A stretch of DNA of 64,000 bases from an uncultured Ectothiorhodospiraceae bacterium (GCA_937141935.1 CAKZQS010000040.1:62001-126000); one strand, 5' to 3'; positions 8,646 through 18,142 are shown, counted from the stretch's first letter. Program-made: numbers and translations. The notes: generated by a model from the letters alone, not told the origin.

Positions 8646-8908
8646 GGCGATCGCCATTCGGGGTCGCCTACGGCGGGAGTCGCTTGCTGGTGCCTTGGGG
8701 GTGGCAAATCGGGGTGCTGCGGTCGCGTCTGAGGGGCAAAACGCCGCTCTGGCGGGCGATTTCAGAAATCTTTCAGAAATTCTTCGCGAATCTCTCAAGT
8801 GTCCGCGGGGCCGTGGGGGCAATCTGGCCCCGCAGCAACGAGGGCTCGCCGGCCCAGTCTTCCCGGCGGAGCGAGATCCGGCAGGAGCGCCGGTTAAGGA
8901 GAGATGAG
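8646..8908. other. intergenic DNA after the tRNA-Arg repeat
   Basis: No gene is supported between the end of the second repeat copy and the ribosome-binding site at about 8895-8903. A short AT-richer patch with two GAAATC(T)TTCAGAAAT-like near-repeats (about 8757-8781) may hold the promoter of the small secreted protein. Otherwise I see nothing. Confidence 0.4.
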
Positions 8909-9223
8909 ATGCGTACGACCCTGAAAATCTTCGCCGCCGCCAGCGCGCTGGCCCTGTCCACGATCGGCCATGCCGGCGATGCGGTCGGTGGCCCGTCCAT
9001 CGTCAGCCAGCCCACGGATGCGGGCGTGGACCTGGACTACATCATTGCCCTGCAAGGCGATCTGGCCCTGCTCGACATCCGCGCCGCCATGCTGGCCGCG
9101 CTGCCGCAAAGCCTGCAGCAGGATCTGCAGCGTTCGCTGCCGGCCACGCTGCTTGAGCAGCCCGTCGGGCTGCGCGGCCCGGCCGGTGACGAGACGGGCG
9201 TGGCCCTGGCGACGCTCGACTGA
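8909..9223 (+). CDS. small exported protein, function unknown
   Basis: A 104-residue protein beginning with a clean signal peptide (basic MRTTLK, hydrophobic run, cleavage after GHA at about 22). The mature part is acidic and predicted helical (leucine/alanine-rich, two QxxLQ segments). It has no recognisable domain and no cysteines. AAGGAGAG sits 5-12 bases before the ATG, which decides this start over longer in-frame extensions into the tRNA repeat. It precedes the kinase-sensor gene by 168 bases in the same direction and could be co-transcribed with it. Confidence 0.65.
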   Translation: MRTTLKIFAAASALALSTIGHAGDAVGGPSIVSQPTDAGVDLDYIIALQGDLALLDIRAAMLAALPQSLQQDLQRSLPATLLEQPVGLRGPAGDETGVALATLD

Positions 9224-9390
9224 GACGGGTGGGTGGGCACCCCCCGCGGGCCCATGCGTCCGTCCACGCTTCGGGCCTTGCGCCTGCCCATGTGTCGGCC
9301 CCTGCGCCGGCCCGGGACGCGGTCGCAGTGAACGGCTCGGCTACACTGACGGTCTTAGCCAGTGACGAGGTGGCACAGGGCGAGACGGGC

Positions 9391-12300
9391 ATGGGACTCC
9401 ACGATGGCGAGGCGGCGCCGGTCCGCTGGCGTTTTGCGAACGCCGAATATCACGAGCGCAGCCACGAGCTGATGGTCGCCGGCGAGCCGGTGGCGCTGGA
9501 GCCCAAGCCGCTGGAGGTCCTGCTCTGCCTGCTGCGCGCGGAGGGCGAGCTGGTCACCAAGCAGGAGCTTTTTGACACGGTCTGGGCCGGGCGCGTGGTC
9601 ACCGATGGCGTGCTGTCGCAAGCCATTCGCCGCATCCGCGAGGTGCTGGGCGACAGCGAGCGCACGATGCTGCGCACGGTGCACGGCTATGGCTACCGCC
9701 TGGATGTGCCCATCGAGATCGAAGGGCGCGATGACCTGGGCACGCGGCTGGAGCTGCAGGCCGGGCAAACGCTGCCCGCGCTGCCCGACTGGGTCTTCGA
9801 GGAGCGGCTGCAGACGCGGCCGGCCAATGAGTTGTGGCGGATTCGCCACTCGGCGAGTGGCCAGCTTCGGGTGCTCAAGCTGGCGCTGGACGAGCGCGCG
9901 CGCCGCGCCCTCAAGCGCGAAGTGACGCTGAACAAGGTGCTGCGCAAGGAGCTGGGCGACAGCGCCGCGCTGGTGCCGCTGATCGCCTGGCAATTCGATG
10001 CCACGCCGGCCTGGATTCAGATGCCCTGGTACCCGCAGGGCAGCCTGGCCGACTGGCTGGAGGCGCAGGGCGGCCCGGCCCGGCTGCCGATGCGCCGGCG
10101 GCTGGCCATCGTGGCCGAAGCGGCCGAGGCCCTGGCGCAGGCCCACGCGTTGGGCGTGATGCACAAGGACCTCAAGCCCGGCAATCTGCTGGTGGAGGAG
10201 GGCGGCCGCGAGCCGCGCCTGCTGCTCTGCGATTTTGGCAGTGGCACGGTCAAGAGCCGCGAGCGCCTGGCCCAGACCGGCGTAACGGTGATGGGCTTTA
10301 CCAAGACGCTGCACCAGGATTCCTCGACCAGTGGCACGCCGGCCTACATGGCGCCGGAGGTGCTCAAGGGCGGCGTGTTCTCCGAGCAATCGGATGTGTA
10401 CGCGGTGGGCGTGCTGCTGTACCAGCTGGTGATCGGCGAGCTGAACGAGCCGCTGGCGCCGGGCTGGGAGGAGGACGTGGCCGACCCCGGCCTGCGCGCC
10501 ATCATTGCCGATGCCTGCGCCGGCAAGCCGGCGCGGCGGCTGGCCAGCATGCAGGCCCTGGCCACGCGCCTGCGGGCTTGGCAGCCGCAGCCCAAGGGCG
10601 ATCCGGCCAAGGTGGCGGGCGCGGCAAACCCCGCGGCTGCCGGCACCCCCGCGGCTGCCGGCACCCCCGCGGCGGCCGGCAGCCCGACGCCCGCTGCCGC
10701 GAAGTCCAGCCCCGCTCCGGCCGTGGCGCATGCGCCTTCGCCGCGCCGCCGCAGCCCCGGCCGCTGGGCCGTGGCTGCCGCCCTCATCCTGGCCGTCACC
10801 GCGGCCCTGCTGTGGTGGCCGACGGAGGAGGCCCCCGACGCGGGCGCGCTCGCGGTGGCCGATGGCGAGGGGCTGGGCCCGCGGGTGGCCATCCTGGCCT
10901 TCGAGCTGCTGGGGCTGGATGCGCAGACACAAACGGTCATGGGCGGGCTGCAGGATGCGCTGGTCTCGGATCTGGCCAGCCTGGCCGGCATCCGCCTGGT
11001 GCAGGGGCAAAACCTCGCGGCACTGGGGCTCGCGGACGCGCCGGCCCGCGACATCGGCCAGGCGCTGAATGCCGACCAGCTGATCCGCGGCTCGGTGCAG
11101 CAACATGGCGAGCAGTTGCGCGTGAACCTGCAGCTGGTCGATGCCGACGGCGGCGACACGCTGTGGGGGCAGGGCATTGAGGGCACCCGCGCCGACCTGT
11201 TCTCGATGCAAAGCGACATCGCGCGCACGCTGGCCTCGGCGCTGGGCACGCGCCTGGCGATGGCGGACAGCCCCACGGTGGATAACGCGGCCTATGAGGC
11301 TTACCTGGCCGCGTTGGCCATGTGGAAGCAGGGCCACGAGAAGGATGCCGAGATCACGGCCGAGCTGGAGCGCGCACTGGAGCTCTCGCCCAACTTCATC
11401 GACGCCCACCTGCTGGCGCTGCTGATTGCCGCGCGGGGTTATTGGTTCTCCACAACCACCCGCGATGAGTCACTGCAGCGCATCAGCACCCACCTGCAGG
11501 CGCTGGAGCGGCAGGACACGCCCCCGGTCAAGCTGGCCACGGCCCGCGCCGTGCGCCGCTATTACCTGGAACACGATCCGCGCGGGGGCGTGGAGATCCT
11601 GGCGCCCTTCCGCCGCCACCTGGTCCGCAACACCGAGTCGGCGCTGTTTTACGCCTACATGCTGCGGCGCATCGGGCGCACGGAGGAGTCCTTCGCCATC
11701 CTCGACGAGGTGATCGACCGCGACCCCTCGGCCGTGGTCCCGCTGCAAACCAAGGCCGAGCTGCTGGCCTTTCTGGGCCGCGGCGGCGAGGCCATGGCGA
11801 TCCTCCAGCAGATCCGCGAGCGTTTCGGTGGGGACTACTCGCCGGAGTGGAAGATGGCGGCCATCGGTTACCAGCTCACCGGCGATGTGCGCTTCGTGCA
11901 GGTTGGCCGCCAGGCGCTGCCCGAGGAGGAGCGCGAGAAGAAGGACTACTACGCCGGCATGGAACTGGCCCGACGCGACGGCGATTACGCCGCGATGCGG
12001 GAGCTGACCCGCACGCACAGTGGCGAGGACATGACCAACTCCGGTCATGGCCGCATACCTTTCGAGCTGGGTCAGGCGCTGGCCCTGCGCGCCGGCCAGG
12101 CGCCGCGGGTCCAGGTGCTGGAGCAGGCCGAGCTGGCCCTGGACAAGCTGGAGCAATGGCGCGAGGCCTCCGACAGCGACGCGCTGCGCGGCGTCATGGC
12201 CGTGACGCTGGCCATGCTGGGACGGGTCGAGGATGCGCAGTCGCTCAGCAGCGCGGTCGAGGAGTCCTTCCCCATGGAGCGCGACTGGCTGGAGGGGGCG

Positions 12301-12555
12301 AACCGGCTGCTGGAATCGGCCATGGTCTACGCCCTGCTCAGCGACGAGCCGGCCGTGCTGGAGCGGCTGCAGGCCCTCGCCAGCTCGCCCTTTTTCAGCA
12401 TGAGCCTGTGCACGATCCCCTTCGGCTACGAGAGTCAGGCCATCTGGGAGCTGCCCGCCGCGCAGGCCTATATCCAGGCGCAGTGCGAGGACTCCTGGGC
12501 TCGCAATCGCGCCGAGATGCTGCCGGCGCTGGACGCCATGGCCCTGGCGGTCTGA
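9391..12555 (+). CDS. winged-helix / Ser-Thr kinase / TolB-N / helical-repeat sensor protein
   Basis: A 1,054-residue multidomain membrane protein. Residues about 10-110 form an OmpR/CadC-type winged helix (LEPKPLEVLLCLL, recognition region VLSQAIRRIREVLGD, wing GYGYRL). Residues about 130-400 form a eukaryotic-like protein kinase domain: Lys in VLKLA, catalytic loop HKDLKPGN (about 257), CDFGS (about 281), MAPEV (about 319). The glycine-rich loop is degenerate. A Pro/Ala linker with an 18-bp DNA repeat, one membrane helix (about 457-478), a TolB-N/FlgO-like domain (VAILAF..., about 490-620) and C-terminal TPR-like helices follow. Winged helix and kinase are therefore cytosolic and the repeats periplasmic. 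Known families join either module to the TolB-N/TPR part; having both in one chain is rare. ATG 9391 is preferred because it leads directly into the winged helix; ribosome binding there is weak. Confidence 0.85.
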   Translation: MGLHDGEAAPVRWRFANAEYHERSHELMVAGEPVALEPKPLEVLLCLLRAEGELVTKQELFDTVWAGRVVTDGVLSQAIRRIREVLGDSERTMLRTVHGYGYRLDVPIEIEGRDDLGTRLELQAGQTLPALPDWVFEERLQTRPANELWRIRHSASGQLRVLKLALDERARRALKREVTLNKVLRKELGDSAALVPLIAWQFDATPAWIQMPWYPQGSLADWLEAQGGPARLPMRRRLAIVAEAAEALAQAHALGVMHKDLKPGNLLVEEGGREPRLLLCDFGSGTVKSRERLAQTGVTVMGFTKTLHQDSSTSGTPAYMAPEVLKGGVFSEQSDVYAVGVLLYQLVIGELNEPLAPGWEEDVADPGLRAIIADACAGKPARRLASMQALATRLRAWQPQPKGDPAKVAGAANPAAAGTPAAAGTPAAAGSPTPAAAKSSPAPAVAHAPSPRRRSPGRWAVAAALILAVTAALLWWPTEEAPDAGALAVADGEGLGPRVAILAFELLGLDAQTQTVMGGLQDALVSDLASLAGIRLVQGQNLAALGLADAPARDIGQALNADQLIRGSVQQHGEQLRVNLQLVDADGGDTLWGQGIEGTRADLFSMQSDIARTLASALGTRLAMADSPTVDNAAYEAYLAALAMWKQGHEKDAEITAELERALELSPNFIDAHLLALLIAARGYWFSTTTRDESLQRISTHLQALERQDTPPVKLATARAVRRYYLEHDPRGGVEILAPFRRHLVRNTESALFYAYMLRRIGRTEESFAILDEVIDRDPSAVVPLQTKAELLAFLGRGGEAMAILQQIRERFGGDYSPEWKMAAIGYQLTGDVRFVQVGRQALPEEEREKKDYYAGMELARRDGDYAAMRELTRTHSGEDMTNSGHGRIPFELGQALALRAGQAPRVQVLEQAELALDKLEQWREASDSDALRGVMAVTLAMLGRVEDAQSLSSAVEESFPMERDWLEGANRLLESAMVYALLSDEPAVLERLQALASSPFFSMSLCTIPFGYESQAIWELPAAQAYIQAQCEDSWARNRAEMLPALDAMALAV
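10631..10681 (+). repeat. 18-bp tandem repeat in the kinase linker
   Basis: Two identical 18-base units (10631-10648, 10649-10666) and a partial third encode a repeated Pro-Ala-Ala-Ala-Gly-Thr linker between the kinase domain and the membrane helix. The reading frame is kept, so copy-number change would alter linker length without breaking the protein. Confidence 0.8.
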
Positions 12556-12719
12556 GACCGGCGGCAGCCGCGGCCAGGTCGCAAGCCGGGCGCTAAGGCC
12601 CGGTCCGGCGGCCGCGGTCGGCAGGCCAGCACCGCCACTCCGTCGTATTTACGACCGACAGCGCGCGGGCGCTCTGCGAGAATTGCGCCCGATCGCACTG
12701 AGAACCTCGGAGACAACTC

Positions 12720-14219
12720 ATGAACCCATGGATGTGGGGCCGTGCCCTGGGCGCGGCGCTGATGGCGCTGGCGCTGGTGGCCTGTGATGCCACCATCGAC
12801 GACCCGCAGGCCGGCGCGCGCCAGGCTGCGGCCACCAACGACGACCCGCCCGACGAGGGCGTGATCCTGCTGGAAGAGACGGTGCATATCGTCGAGCGCA
12901 GCGGGATGTATTCGATTCCCACCGACCCGCTCGAGGCCATGGCGGCCATCGCCACGCTGCCGGACGGCCTGGGCGATGTGATCGCCATGCACCTGGGGCG
13001 CTATTACCCCACGCCGCACGAATTCGCGCCGGCCGTTGCGCCGCTGACGGACCTGCTCCAGGCCCGCGCCAACCTGCTGCTGGGGGGCGGCCAGCTCACC
13101 CGCATGGCCGAGGACACGATGGATGGCGAGTTCTCGGTGCTGCTGCTGCCGGTGGACGCCACCTCGGTCATCGTTATCCTGCCCACGCAGGTGGTGCAGG
13201 CCGACCCGGCCGCGCCCGACCTGCCGGCCACGCCCATCGACCTGAGCCAGCTCACCTATGAGGTCAACGGCCGCACCCGCACCATCGAGCAGTACATGCA
13301 AAGCGGGCAGACCAATGCCATTGCCTTCATGCACAACGGCCAGTTCATCTACGAGGCCTACCAAAACGGCTACAACCCCAAGACCCGGGCGCATATGTGG
13401 TCGGTCACCAAGTCGGTGACCACCGCGCTGGTGGGCATCGCCGTGGCCGAAGGGCTGGTCGATTCGATCTACGACCCCATCAAGAAGTACATCCCGGATG
13501 CCGCCGATACCGTCTGGGAGGGCGTCAGCGTCGAGGACCTGCTGCAGATGGAGTCGGGCACCTATTGGGTGGACGTGCCCGTGCACCAGCCCGAACAGCT
13601 GGTGCTGATGGGCGCGGATTTCCATTCCAACGGCCTCTACGGCATGACGCGCGATGAGTACCTGCTGCGCCTGACGCGGGTCTCGCCGACCGGCGAGTAC
13701 TACCGCTACAACAGCGGCGACGCGCAGATGCTGGCCTGGCTGCTGGAGAATGTGTACGAGCGCCCCTATGCCGAGATCCTGTCGGAGAAGATCTGGCAGC
13801 CCGCCGGCATGCAGGACGAGGCGATGGTGATGATCGACCGTCTGGGCAACACCTTCGCATCGATGGGCCTGTACGCCACGCCGCGCGACATGATTCGCTT
13901 TGGCGAGCTGTTCCGCAGCGGCGGCCGCAGCCGCGATGGCCGGCAGATCGTGCCCGAAGCCTGGGTCAAGGCCTCGCACAATTACGACAAGGAGAACGGG
14001 GGCGGCCCGCGCGGTTACATGTGGCCGCACTGGGGCGGTGAGGAGTCCGGCAACTACACCGCCGCGGGTTATGGCCACCAGCGTGTCAGCGTGGCCCCCT
14101 CGCTGAACATGGTCGGCGTGCGCTTTGGCAATGACCCGGTGGACTCGGTGGCGCCCAAGGAATGGGAGGCCGTGCTGACCGCCGTGGGCAACTACCTGGA
14201 AAGCGGCGCCACGCAGTAA
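12720..14219 (+). CDS. lipoprotein serine hydrolase (beta-lactamase / EstB-like family)
   Basis: A 499-residue protein. A signal peptide with lipobox LVAC (Cys at about 22) is followed by a family-specific N-terminal region and a class C beta-lactamase-like domain. The nucleophile motif SVTK (Ser about 228, Lys about 231) and the YxN-type motif YRYNSG (about 328-333) are present. Members of this family are esterases, D-Ala-D-Ala peptidases or amidases more often than true beta-lactamases, so resistance should not be assumed. GGAG lies about 7 bases before the ATG. The gene ends at a strong intrinsic terminator and is monocistronic. Confidence 0.82.
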   Translation: MNPWMWGRALGAALMALALVACDATIDDPQAGARQAAATNDDPPDEGVILLEETVHIVERSGMYSIPTDPLEAMAAIATLPDGLGDVIAMHLGRYYPTPHEFAPAVAPLTDLLQARANLLLGGGQLTRMAEDTMDGEFSVLLLPVDATSVIVILPTQVVQADPAAPDLPATPIDLSQLTYEVNGRTRTIEQYMQSGQTNAIAFMHNGQFIYEAYQNGYNPKTRAHMWSVTKSVTTALVGIAVAEGLVDSIYDPIKKYIPDAADTVWEGVSVEDLLQMESGTYWVDVPVHQPEQLVLMGADFHSNGLYGMTRDEYLLRLTRVSPTGEYYRYNSGDAQMLAWLLENVYERPYAEILSEKIWQPAGMQDEAMVMIDRLGNTFASMGLYATPRDMIRFGELFRSGGRSRDGRQIVPEAWVKASHNYDKENGGGPRGYMWPHWGGEESGNYTAAGYGHQRVSVAPSLNMVGVRFGNDPVDSVAPKEWEAVLTAVGNYLESGATQ

Positions 14220-14260
14220 CACGACCGGAAACCGGCCGCTCGCGGGCCGGCACTATCGGC

Positions 14261-14302
14261 AACCCCGGCGGGCCCGCTACGGCGGCGCCCCCGGGGTTTT
14301 TT
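14261..14302 (+). terminator. Rho-independent terminator after the serine hydrolase
   Basis: AACCCCGG (14261-14268) pairs with CCGGGGTT (14291-14298), and the right arm runs into TTTTTT. It lies 42 bases past the stop codon of the rightward hydrolase. The converging EEP-family gene ends at 14314. Confidence 0.85.
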
Positions 14303-14313
14303 GGTGGGCCGTG

Positions 14314-15441
14314 TTAGCCCGGCAGGGCGATGTCGGCGACCACCGGCAGGTGGTCGCTGGGGTACTGGCCCTGCGGCCGGTAGGTCTCGATATAGCTCTG
14401 CAGCACGCGCAGCTCGGGGCTGACCAGCACCCAGTCAATGATGCCTTCGCGCAGCTCGGCGAAGCCGTTGAAGGTGCCGATGGGCAGCGGGTATGCGCGC
14501 TCGGCGACCTCCAGGGCATCGACGAAGGGGCCGTCGAGCACCAGACGGGTGTAGGGCGACAGGTTGCCGGCCATTGGCACCAGGCCGGGGTCGTACTGTG
14601 TCAGCGCGGTGGGCAGCGGCGCGTACAGCGCCGGCATGCGGGTCGTCTTCAGGGGGTCGACGGTGGGCCCGCTGTACCCCGGCGGCGCCCAGTCCTCGCG
14701 CACGCTGCGGGCCACGTTGAAGTCGCCGATCAGCACCATCGGCAGTTGCGGGTCCAGCTCCACCCCGTCGTTGGCATAGGCCGGGTCGCCGCTGCGGTAG
14801 CCGGCGATCTGGTCCGCCGCGCGGTATCGCGCTTCGCGGCTGCGGTGATCGAAATGCGTATTCACCAGCGTGAAGCGGGCCTTGCTGCGCCGGTCGCGAA
14901 ATTCGACCCAGGTCGCCATGCGCGGGTTGCCCTGGTTGCCATAGCCGAAGGAGCCCGGCGTTGTCGGCGCCGGGCTGAGCCAGAAATAGCCTTCTCGCAG
15001 CGCCTCCAGTCGCGCGCTGCGGTAGTACACGCCGCTGTGCTCGTCGTTCGGGTCCGCGGAGCGCGAGCGGCCGATGTAGGCGAAGCCCGGCAGCATGGCC
15101 TGCACATCCTCAAGCTGCTGGTGCCCATCGCGCTCGGGCACCAGTTCCTGCACGCCCAGCACGTCGACCTGCGACAGGGCCAACAGCGCCGCCAGGTCTG
15201 GCCGGCGGGTCGGCCAGTCCTCATAGCCCTCGCGCGTGCTCGCAAAGCGCAGGTTCCAGGTCATCACCCGCAGCGTATCGACGCCGGCGGGCCGCGGCGG
15301 CGCCAAGAGCGCGTCTTCGCTGCGCGCCGAGCGCAAGTCCACCGCGAGCGTGCCGGTGTCGCCGCAGGCGCTCAGAAAGGTCAGGGCGGCCAGCAACACG
15401 CCGGCCGCGCGGACTGCGTCGGTCAACAGGAACAGGGGCAC
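14314..15441 (-). CDS. endonuclease/exonuclease/phosphatase (EEP) family lipoprotein
   Basis: A 375-residue exported protein. GTG at 15441 is chosen because GGGAGG lies 7 bases upstream and a lipobox (LSAC) follows about 20 residues later. The EEP fold motifs are in order: MTWNLR, GVQE, NTHFDH, GDFN, DWVL and SDHLPV, which hold the metal and catalytic residues. Relatives include DNase I-like nucleases, sphingomyelinases and phosphoinositide phosphatases, so the substrate (extracellular nucleic acid or a phosphodiester/phosphomonoester) is open. It diverges from marC and converges on the serine hydrolase. Confidence 0.84.
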   Translation of the reverse strand: MPLFLLTDAVRAAGVLLAALTFLSACGDTGTLAVDLRSARSEDALLAPPRPAGVDTLRVMTWNLRFASTREGYEDWPTRRPDLAALLALSQVDVLGVQELVPERDGHQQLEDVQAMLPGFAYIGRSRSADPNDEHSGVYYRSARLEALREGYFWLSPAPTTPGSFGYGNQGNPRMATWVEFRDRRSKARFTLVNTHFDHRSREARYRAADQIAGYRSGDPAYANDGVELDPQLPMVLIGDFNVARSVREDWAPPGYSGPTVDPLKTTRMPALYAPLPTALTQYDPGLVPMAGNLSPYTRLVLDGPFVDALEVAERAYPLPIGTFNGFAELREGIIDWVLVSPELRVLQSYIETYRPQGQYPSDHLPVVADIALPG

Positions 15442-15555
15442 GCAAGCCTCCCGGTTCGGAATCGACGGGCAGCTTAGAGCGGCATTGTTACGCTGCGATG
15501 AGTGCGGCGCGAGGCAGGCCGGAGCCGCCCGCCTATTGATTTGCCGCCGATTCCC

Positions 15556-15570
15556 CCCCACTTTGTGGGG
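15556..15570 (+). promoter_or_regulatory. leader hairpin before the MarC gene
   Basis: CCCCAC-TTT-GTGGGG forms a tight 6-bp stem that ends 6 bases before the AGGAGG ribosome-binding site (15577-15582). It could affect translation initiation or be a weak terminator; no riboswitch family is recognisable. Confidence 0.3.
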
Positions 15571-15590
15571 TCTTCCAGGAGGGTTTGCCG

Positions 15591-16193
15591 GTGCACGAGA
15601 AAGCGTTGCAGGACGCGCTGATCCTGTGGGCGACGATTGATCCCATCGGAACGCTCGCGATCTTTTCCGGACTCACCGCTGGCATGACTGCGGCGCGGCG
15701 CCGGCGGACGGCCCTGCGCGCGATCGCCTACGCGATGGCGGTGCTGCTCGGCGCCATTCTCGCCGGCCAGCTGCTGCTGGATGCGATGGGCATCCGGCTC
15801 AGCGCCTTCCAGCTCGCCGGCGGCATCATCCTGTTCCTTTTTGGTCTGCAGATGATCTTCGGCTCGCTGGAGGTCGACGCCGAGCGCGAGTCGGACCACG
15901 ACTTGGCCGTGTTCCCGCTCGCCATTCCGGCAACGGCATCGCCTGGGGCGATCCTGGCGGTGATTCTGCTGACCGACAATCAGATCTACCCGGTGCCGAC
16001 GCAGTTGACGACGGCGGCGATCACGGTCGTGATCCTGCTTGTGACCTTGCTGCTGTTATTGCTGTCCGCCCCCATCATGCGGCTGCTCGGCCGTGGGGGA
16101 GCCTCGATCCTGACGCGGATCATGGGCATGGTGCTGGCCGCCCTGTCGGTCGAGCTGATTCTCGAAGCCCTGGCAACCCGCCCCTGGGTCTGA
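15591..16193 (+). CDS. MarC family integral membrane protein
   Basis: A 200-residue inner-membrane protein with six predicted membrane helices, an N-terminal IDPIG segment and the second-half PLAIPATASPGA segment that mark the MarC (UPF0056) family. Despite the name, the family has no firmly established role in antibiotic resistance. The GTG at 15591 is 8 bases from AGGAGG, whereas the TTG at 15585 is only 2 bases away, which decides the start. Confidence 0.9.
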   Translation: MHEKALQDALILWATIDPIGTLAIFSGLTAGMTAARRRRTALRAIAYAMAVLLGAILAGQLLLDAMGIRLSAFQLAGGIILFLFGLQMIFGSLEVDAERESDHDLAVFPLAIPATASPGAILAVILLTDNQIYPVPTQLTTAAITVVILLVTLLLLLLSAPIMRLLGRGGASILTRIMGMVLAALSVELILEALATRPWV

Positions 16194-16350
16194 GCGCGGG
16201 TTGATGCCGGGTAAGGGTTGGGGCCCGGGGCCGGAGCCGGTGCGTCGCGGCGTCCATCATTGGCGTCGTTGCGCATCGCTTGACGCGATCTTCACGGGCG
16301 CCGGGCAAGGATCACGGCGTCGTTCATGACCCCGGGGACAGGCCCTGCCA

Positions 16351-18099
16351 ATGGAACTCGCGAACCTTCTCGATGCCACGGAGGATCTCGAGGAGTGCTT
16401 TCCGCTGGTCGTGCGTGCGGTCGGGCGGGGGGCGGACTTCAAGCGCCTGTTGCCTTATCTGATGCGGGCGATGCGCTCGGACCAGGATACGGCGCTGAAC
16501 TCGCTGCGCGCCTTGCCCTTTCCGCTGCGCAACTTTGCCAGCCGGGAGGAGGCGCGCAAGCACCAGTTGGCGCTGGGCAGCCTGGAGTGCGTGGCCACCA
16601 TTGAAAGCGGCTGGAAACTGGGCGATTGGGTCTTGCCCGAGACCGCCCCGCGGGCGGTCGCCCGGCTGATCGCGCGCGCGGTCGACAGCAATCGCAGCGT
16701 GGTTTACGCGCTGCTGCGGGCCAGCCATCCGGTTCCCGAATGGATTCTCGCGGCGGCCTGTCGCGCCGGCGATGGCATCGAGGCCACGGTGCTCAGCAAT
16801 ACCGATGTGCTGGTGGCCTGCCCACCGGCCAATGCCAAAGGCTCGCTGCCCTGGCTGCAGCGCGTCCGCCGTGCGCTGCGCGATCGGCTGCCCTCGGCGC
16901 CGGACCTGTACAGCGCCGTCGCCGTGTGCCCCGAGGACGGCGAGAGCCTGCCCGACCTGCTGACCGTGCTCGATGAGCGCGTCAGCCGCGTGGGCGCCGA
17001 GGTGGCCGAGCGGGCCGACCGCTTCGATGCCCCGCAGCCGCACTGGCCGCTGGGCGGCGCGGCTTGGCGTCAGGTGATCGAAACCGGGCTGCCCGAGGGC
17101 GAGCCCGACCGCGACCTGGTCGGCGCCAGCGCTTGGTGCGCGCAACACTGGCCCGGCCTGTATGAGGGCGAGGGCCAGGCCGAGGAGGAGCGCCGCGAGC
17201 GGCTGCGTAGCGCGGTGCTGAACTACACGCTCAAGCGCGAGCAGCGCGCCCGTGTGCGCGAGGACCTGCTGGCCGGCATCCGCACCCTCAAGCAACTGCC
17301 CTCGCTGCCCGCCAGTGCCATGCAGGCCCACCAGCTCGCCCAGTCGCCGGACAGCAATGCCAATGCCCTGGCCGACTTCATCAGCCGCGACCCGGGGTTG
17401 AGCACGCGCATCCTGTCGGTGGTCAACTCCCCCTATTTCGGCCTGCGCGCGCAGATCGATTCGATTCGCCACGCGCTGGTGCTGCTGGGCTGGCAGGAGA
17501 TTGCCCACCTGGCCATTCTGGTCAGCTCGGAGTCGGTCTTTCGCGAGCTGAACCCGCGCCAGGGCCAGGTGTTGTGGCAGCACTCGGCCCGCTGCGCCGA
17601 CATCGCCCGGCTGCTGGCCGAGCGCGTGCCCCAGGTTTCGGTGGCCCGCCTGTACACGGCGGCGCTGCTGCATGACGTGGGCAAGGTCTGCCTACTGGGG
17701 CTGGCGGCCGAGGACGTGGCGGACTGCGCCCGCTGGGCCGAGCAGCATGACCTGCCGGCGCACCAGGCCGAGCGCGAGCTGCTGGGCCTGGACCACGCCG
17801 AAATCGGCGGCATGCTGCTGCGCCACTGGGGCCTGCCAGAATCGGTGAGCCAGATCGTGGAGTTGCACCACGGCCCGCTGCCGGGCCAGAACACGCTGCC
17901 GCTGGAGGCGGCGCTGGTGGCGCTGGCCGATGAGCTCGCGCACCGCCTCGGTCCCCAGCCGGCCCCGGGGTCGAGCCTGCGCCTGAGCGCCTGCCAGCTG
18001 GCTGCGCTGGAGCCTGCCCTTGGCCCGATGTCGGTGGAGGCCGTGGAACTGATCGCCGCCGATCTCAAGCAGGCCCTGCGCAACGTACCCACGGGCTAG
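16351..18099 (+). CDS. HDOD domain protein
   Basis: A 582-residue cytosolic protein. The N-terminal about 300 residues are helical with no domain I can name. The HDOD domain (about 310-500) carries SLPAS, FISRDPGLSTRILSVVNS, a partial HD motif LLHDVGK (about 436-442) and a helix-rich end. HDOD proteins are generally non-enzymatic signalling scaffolds tied to c-di-GMP or chemosensory output. It precedes the thioesterase pair by 43 bases in the same direction, but a shared function is not evident. Confidence 0.85.
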   Translation: MELANLLDATEDLEECFPLVVRAVGRGADFKRLLPYLMRAMRSDQDTALNSLRALPFPLRNFASREEARKHQLALGSLECVATIESGWKLGDWVLPETAPRAVARLIARAVDSNRSVVYALLRASHPVPEWILAAACRAGDGIEATVLSNTDVLVACPPANAKGSLPWLQRVRRALRDRLPSAPDLYSAVAVCPEDGESLPDLLTVLDERVSRVGAEVAERADRFDAPQPHWPLGGAAWRQVIETGLPEGEPDRDLVGASAWCAQHWPGLYEGEGQAEEERRERLRSAVLNYTLKREQRARVREDLLAGIRTLKQLPSLPASAMQAHQLAQSPDSNANALADFISRDPGLSTRILSVVNSPYFGLRAQIDSIRHALVLLGWQEIAHLAILVSSESVFRELNPRQGQVLWQHSARCADIARLLAERVPQVSVARLYTAALLHDVGKVCLLGLAAEDVADCARWAEQHDLPAHQAERELLGLDHAEIGGMLLRHWGLPESVSQIVELHHGPLPGQNTLPLEAALVALADELAHRLGPQPAPGSSLRLSACQLAALEPALGPMSVEAVELIAADLKQALRNVPTG

Positions 18100-18142
18100 C
18101 GCGGCGGTAGCATAGGGCGCTTGCCCGCCGCCGAGTTCCCGC

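Noticed and set aside
8317-8907. Arg-rich open frames over the tRNA-Arg repeat
   Set aside because: Similarity between the two frames follows from the DNA repeat; no ribosome-binding site is present, so they are mentioned only as a parallel with the tyrT locus.
9355-11409. Long leftward open frame opposite the kinase sensor
   Set aside because: Low-complexity composition and no motifs; the plus-strand gene has clear winged-helix and kinase motifs over the same bases.
12720-14219. Beta-lactamase resistance gene
   Set aside because: The SxxK family is broad; this lipoprotein resembles esterase-type members and there is no evidence for antibiotic hydrolysis.
16280-16303. Promoter before the HDOD gene (TTGACG)
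   Set aside because: The -35-like hexamer has no acceptable -10 at a proper distance.
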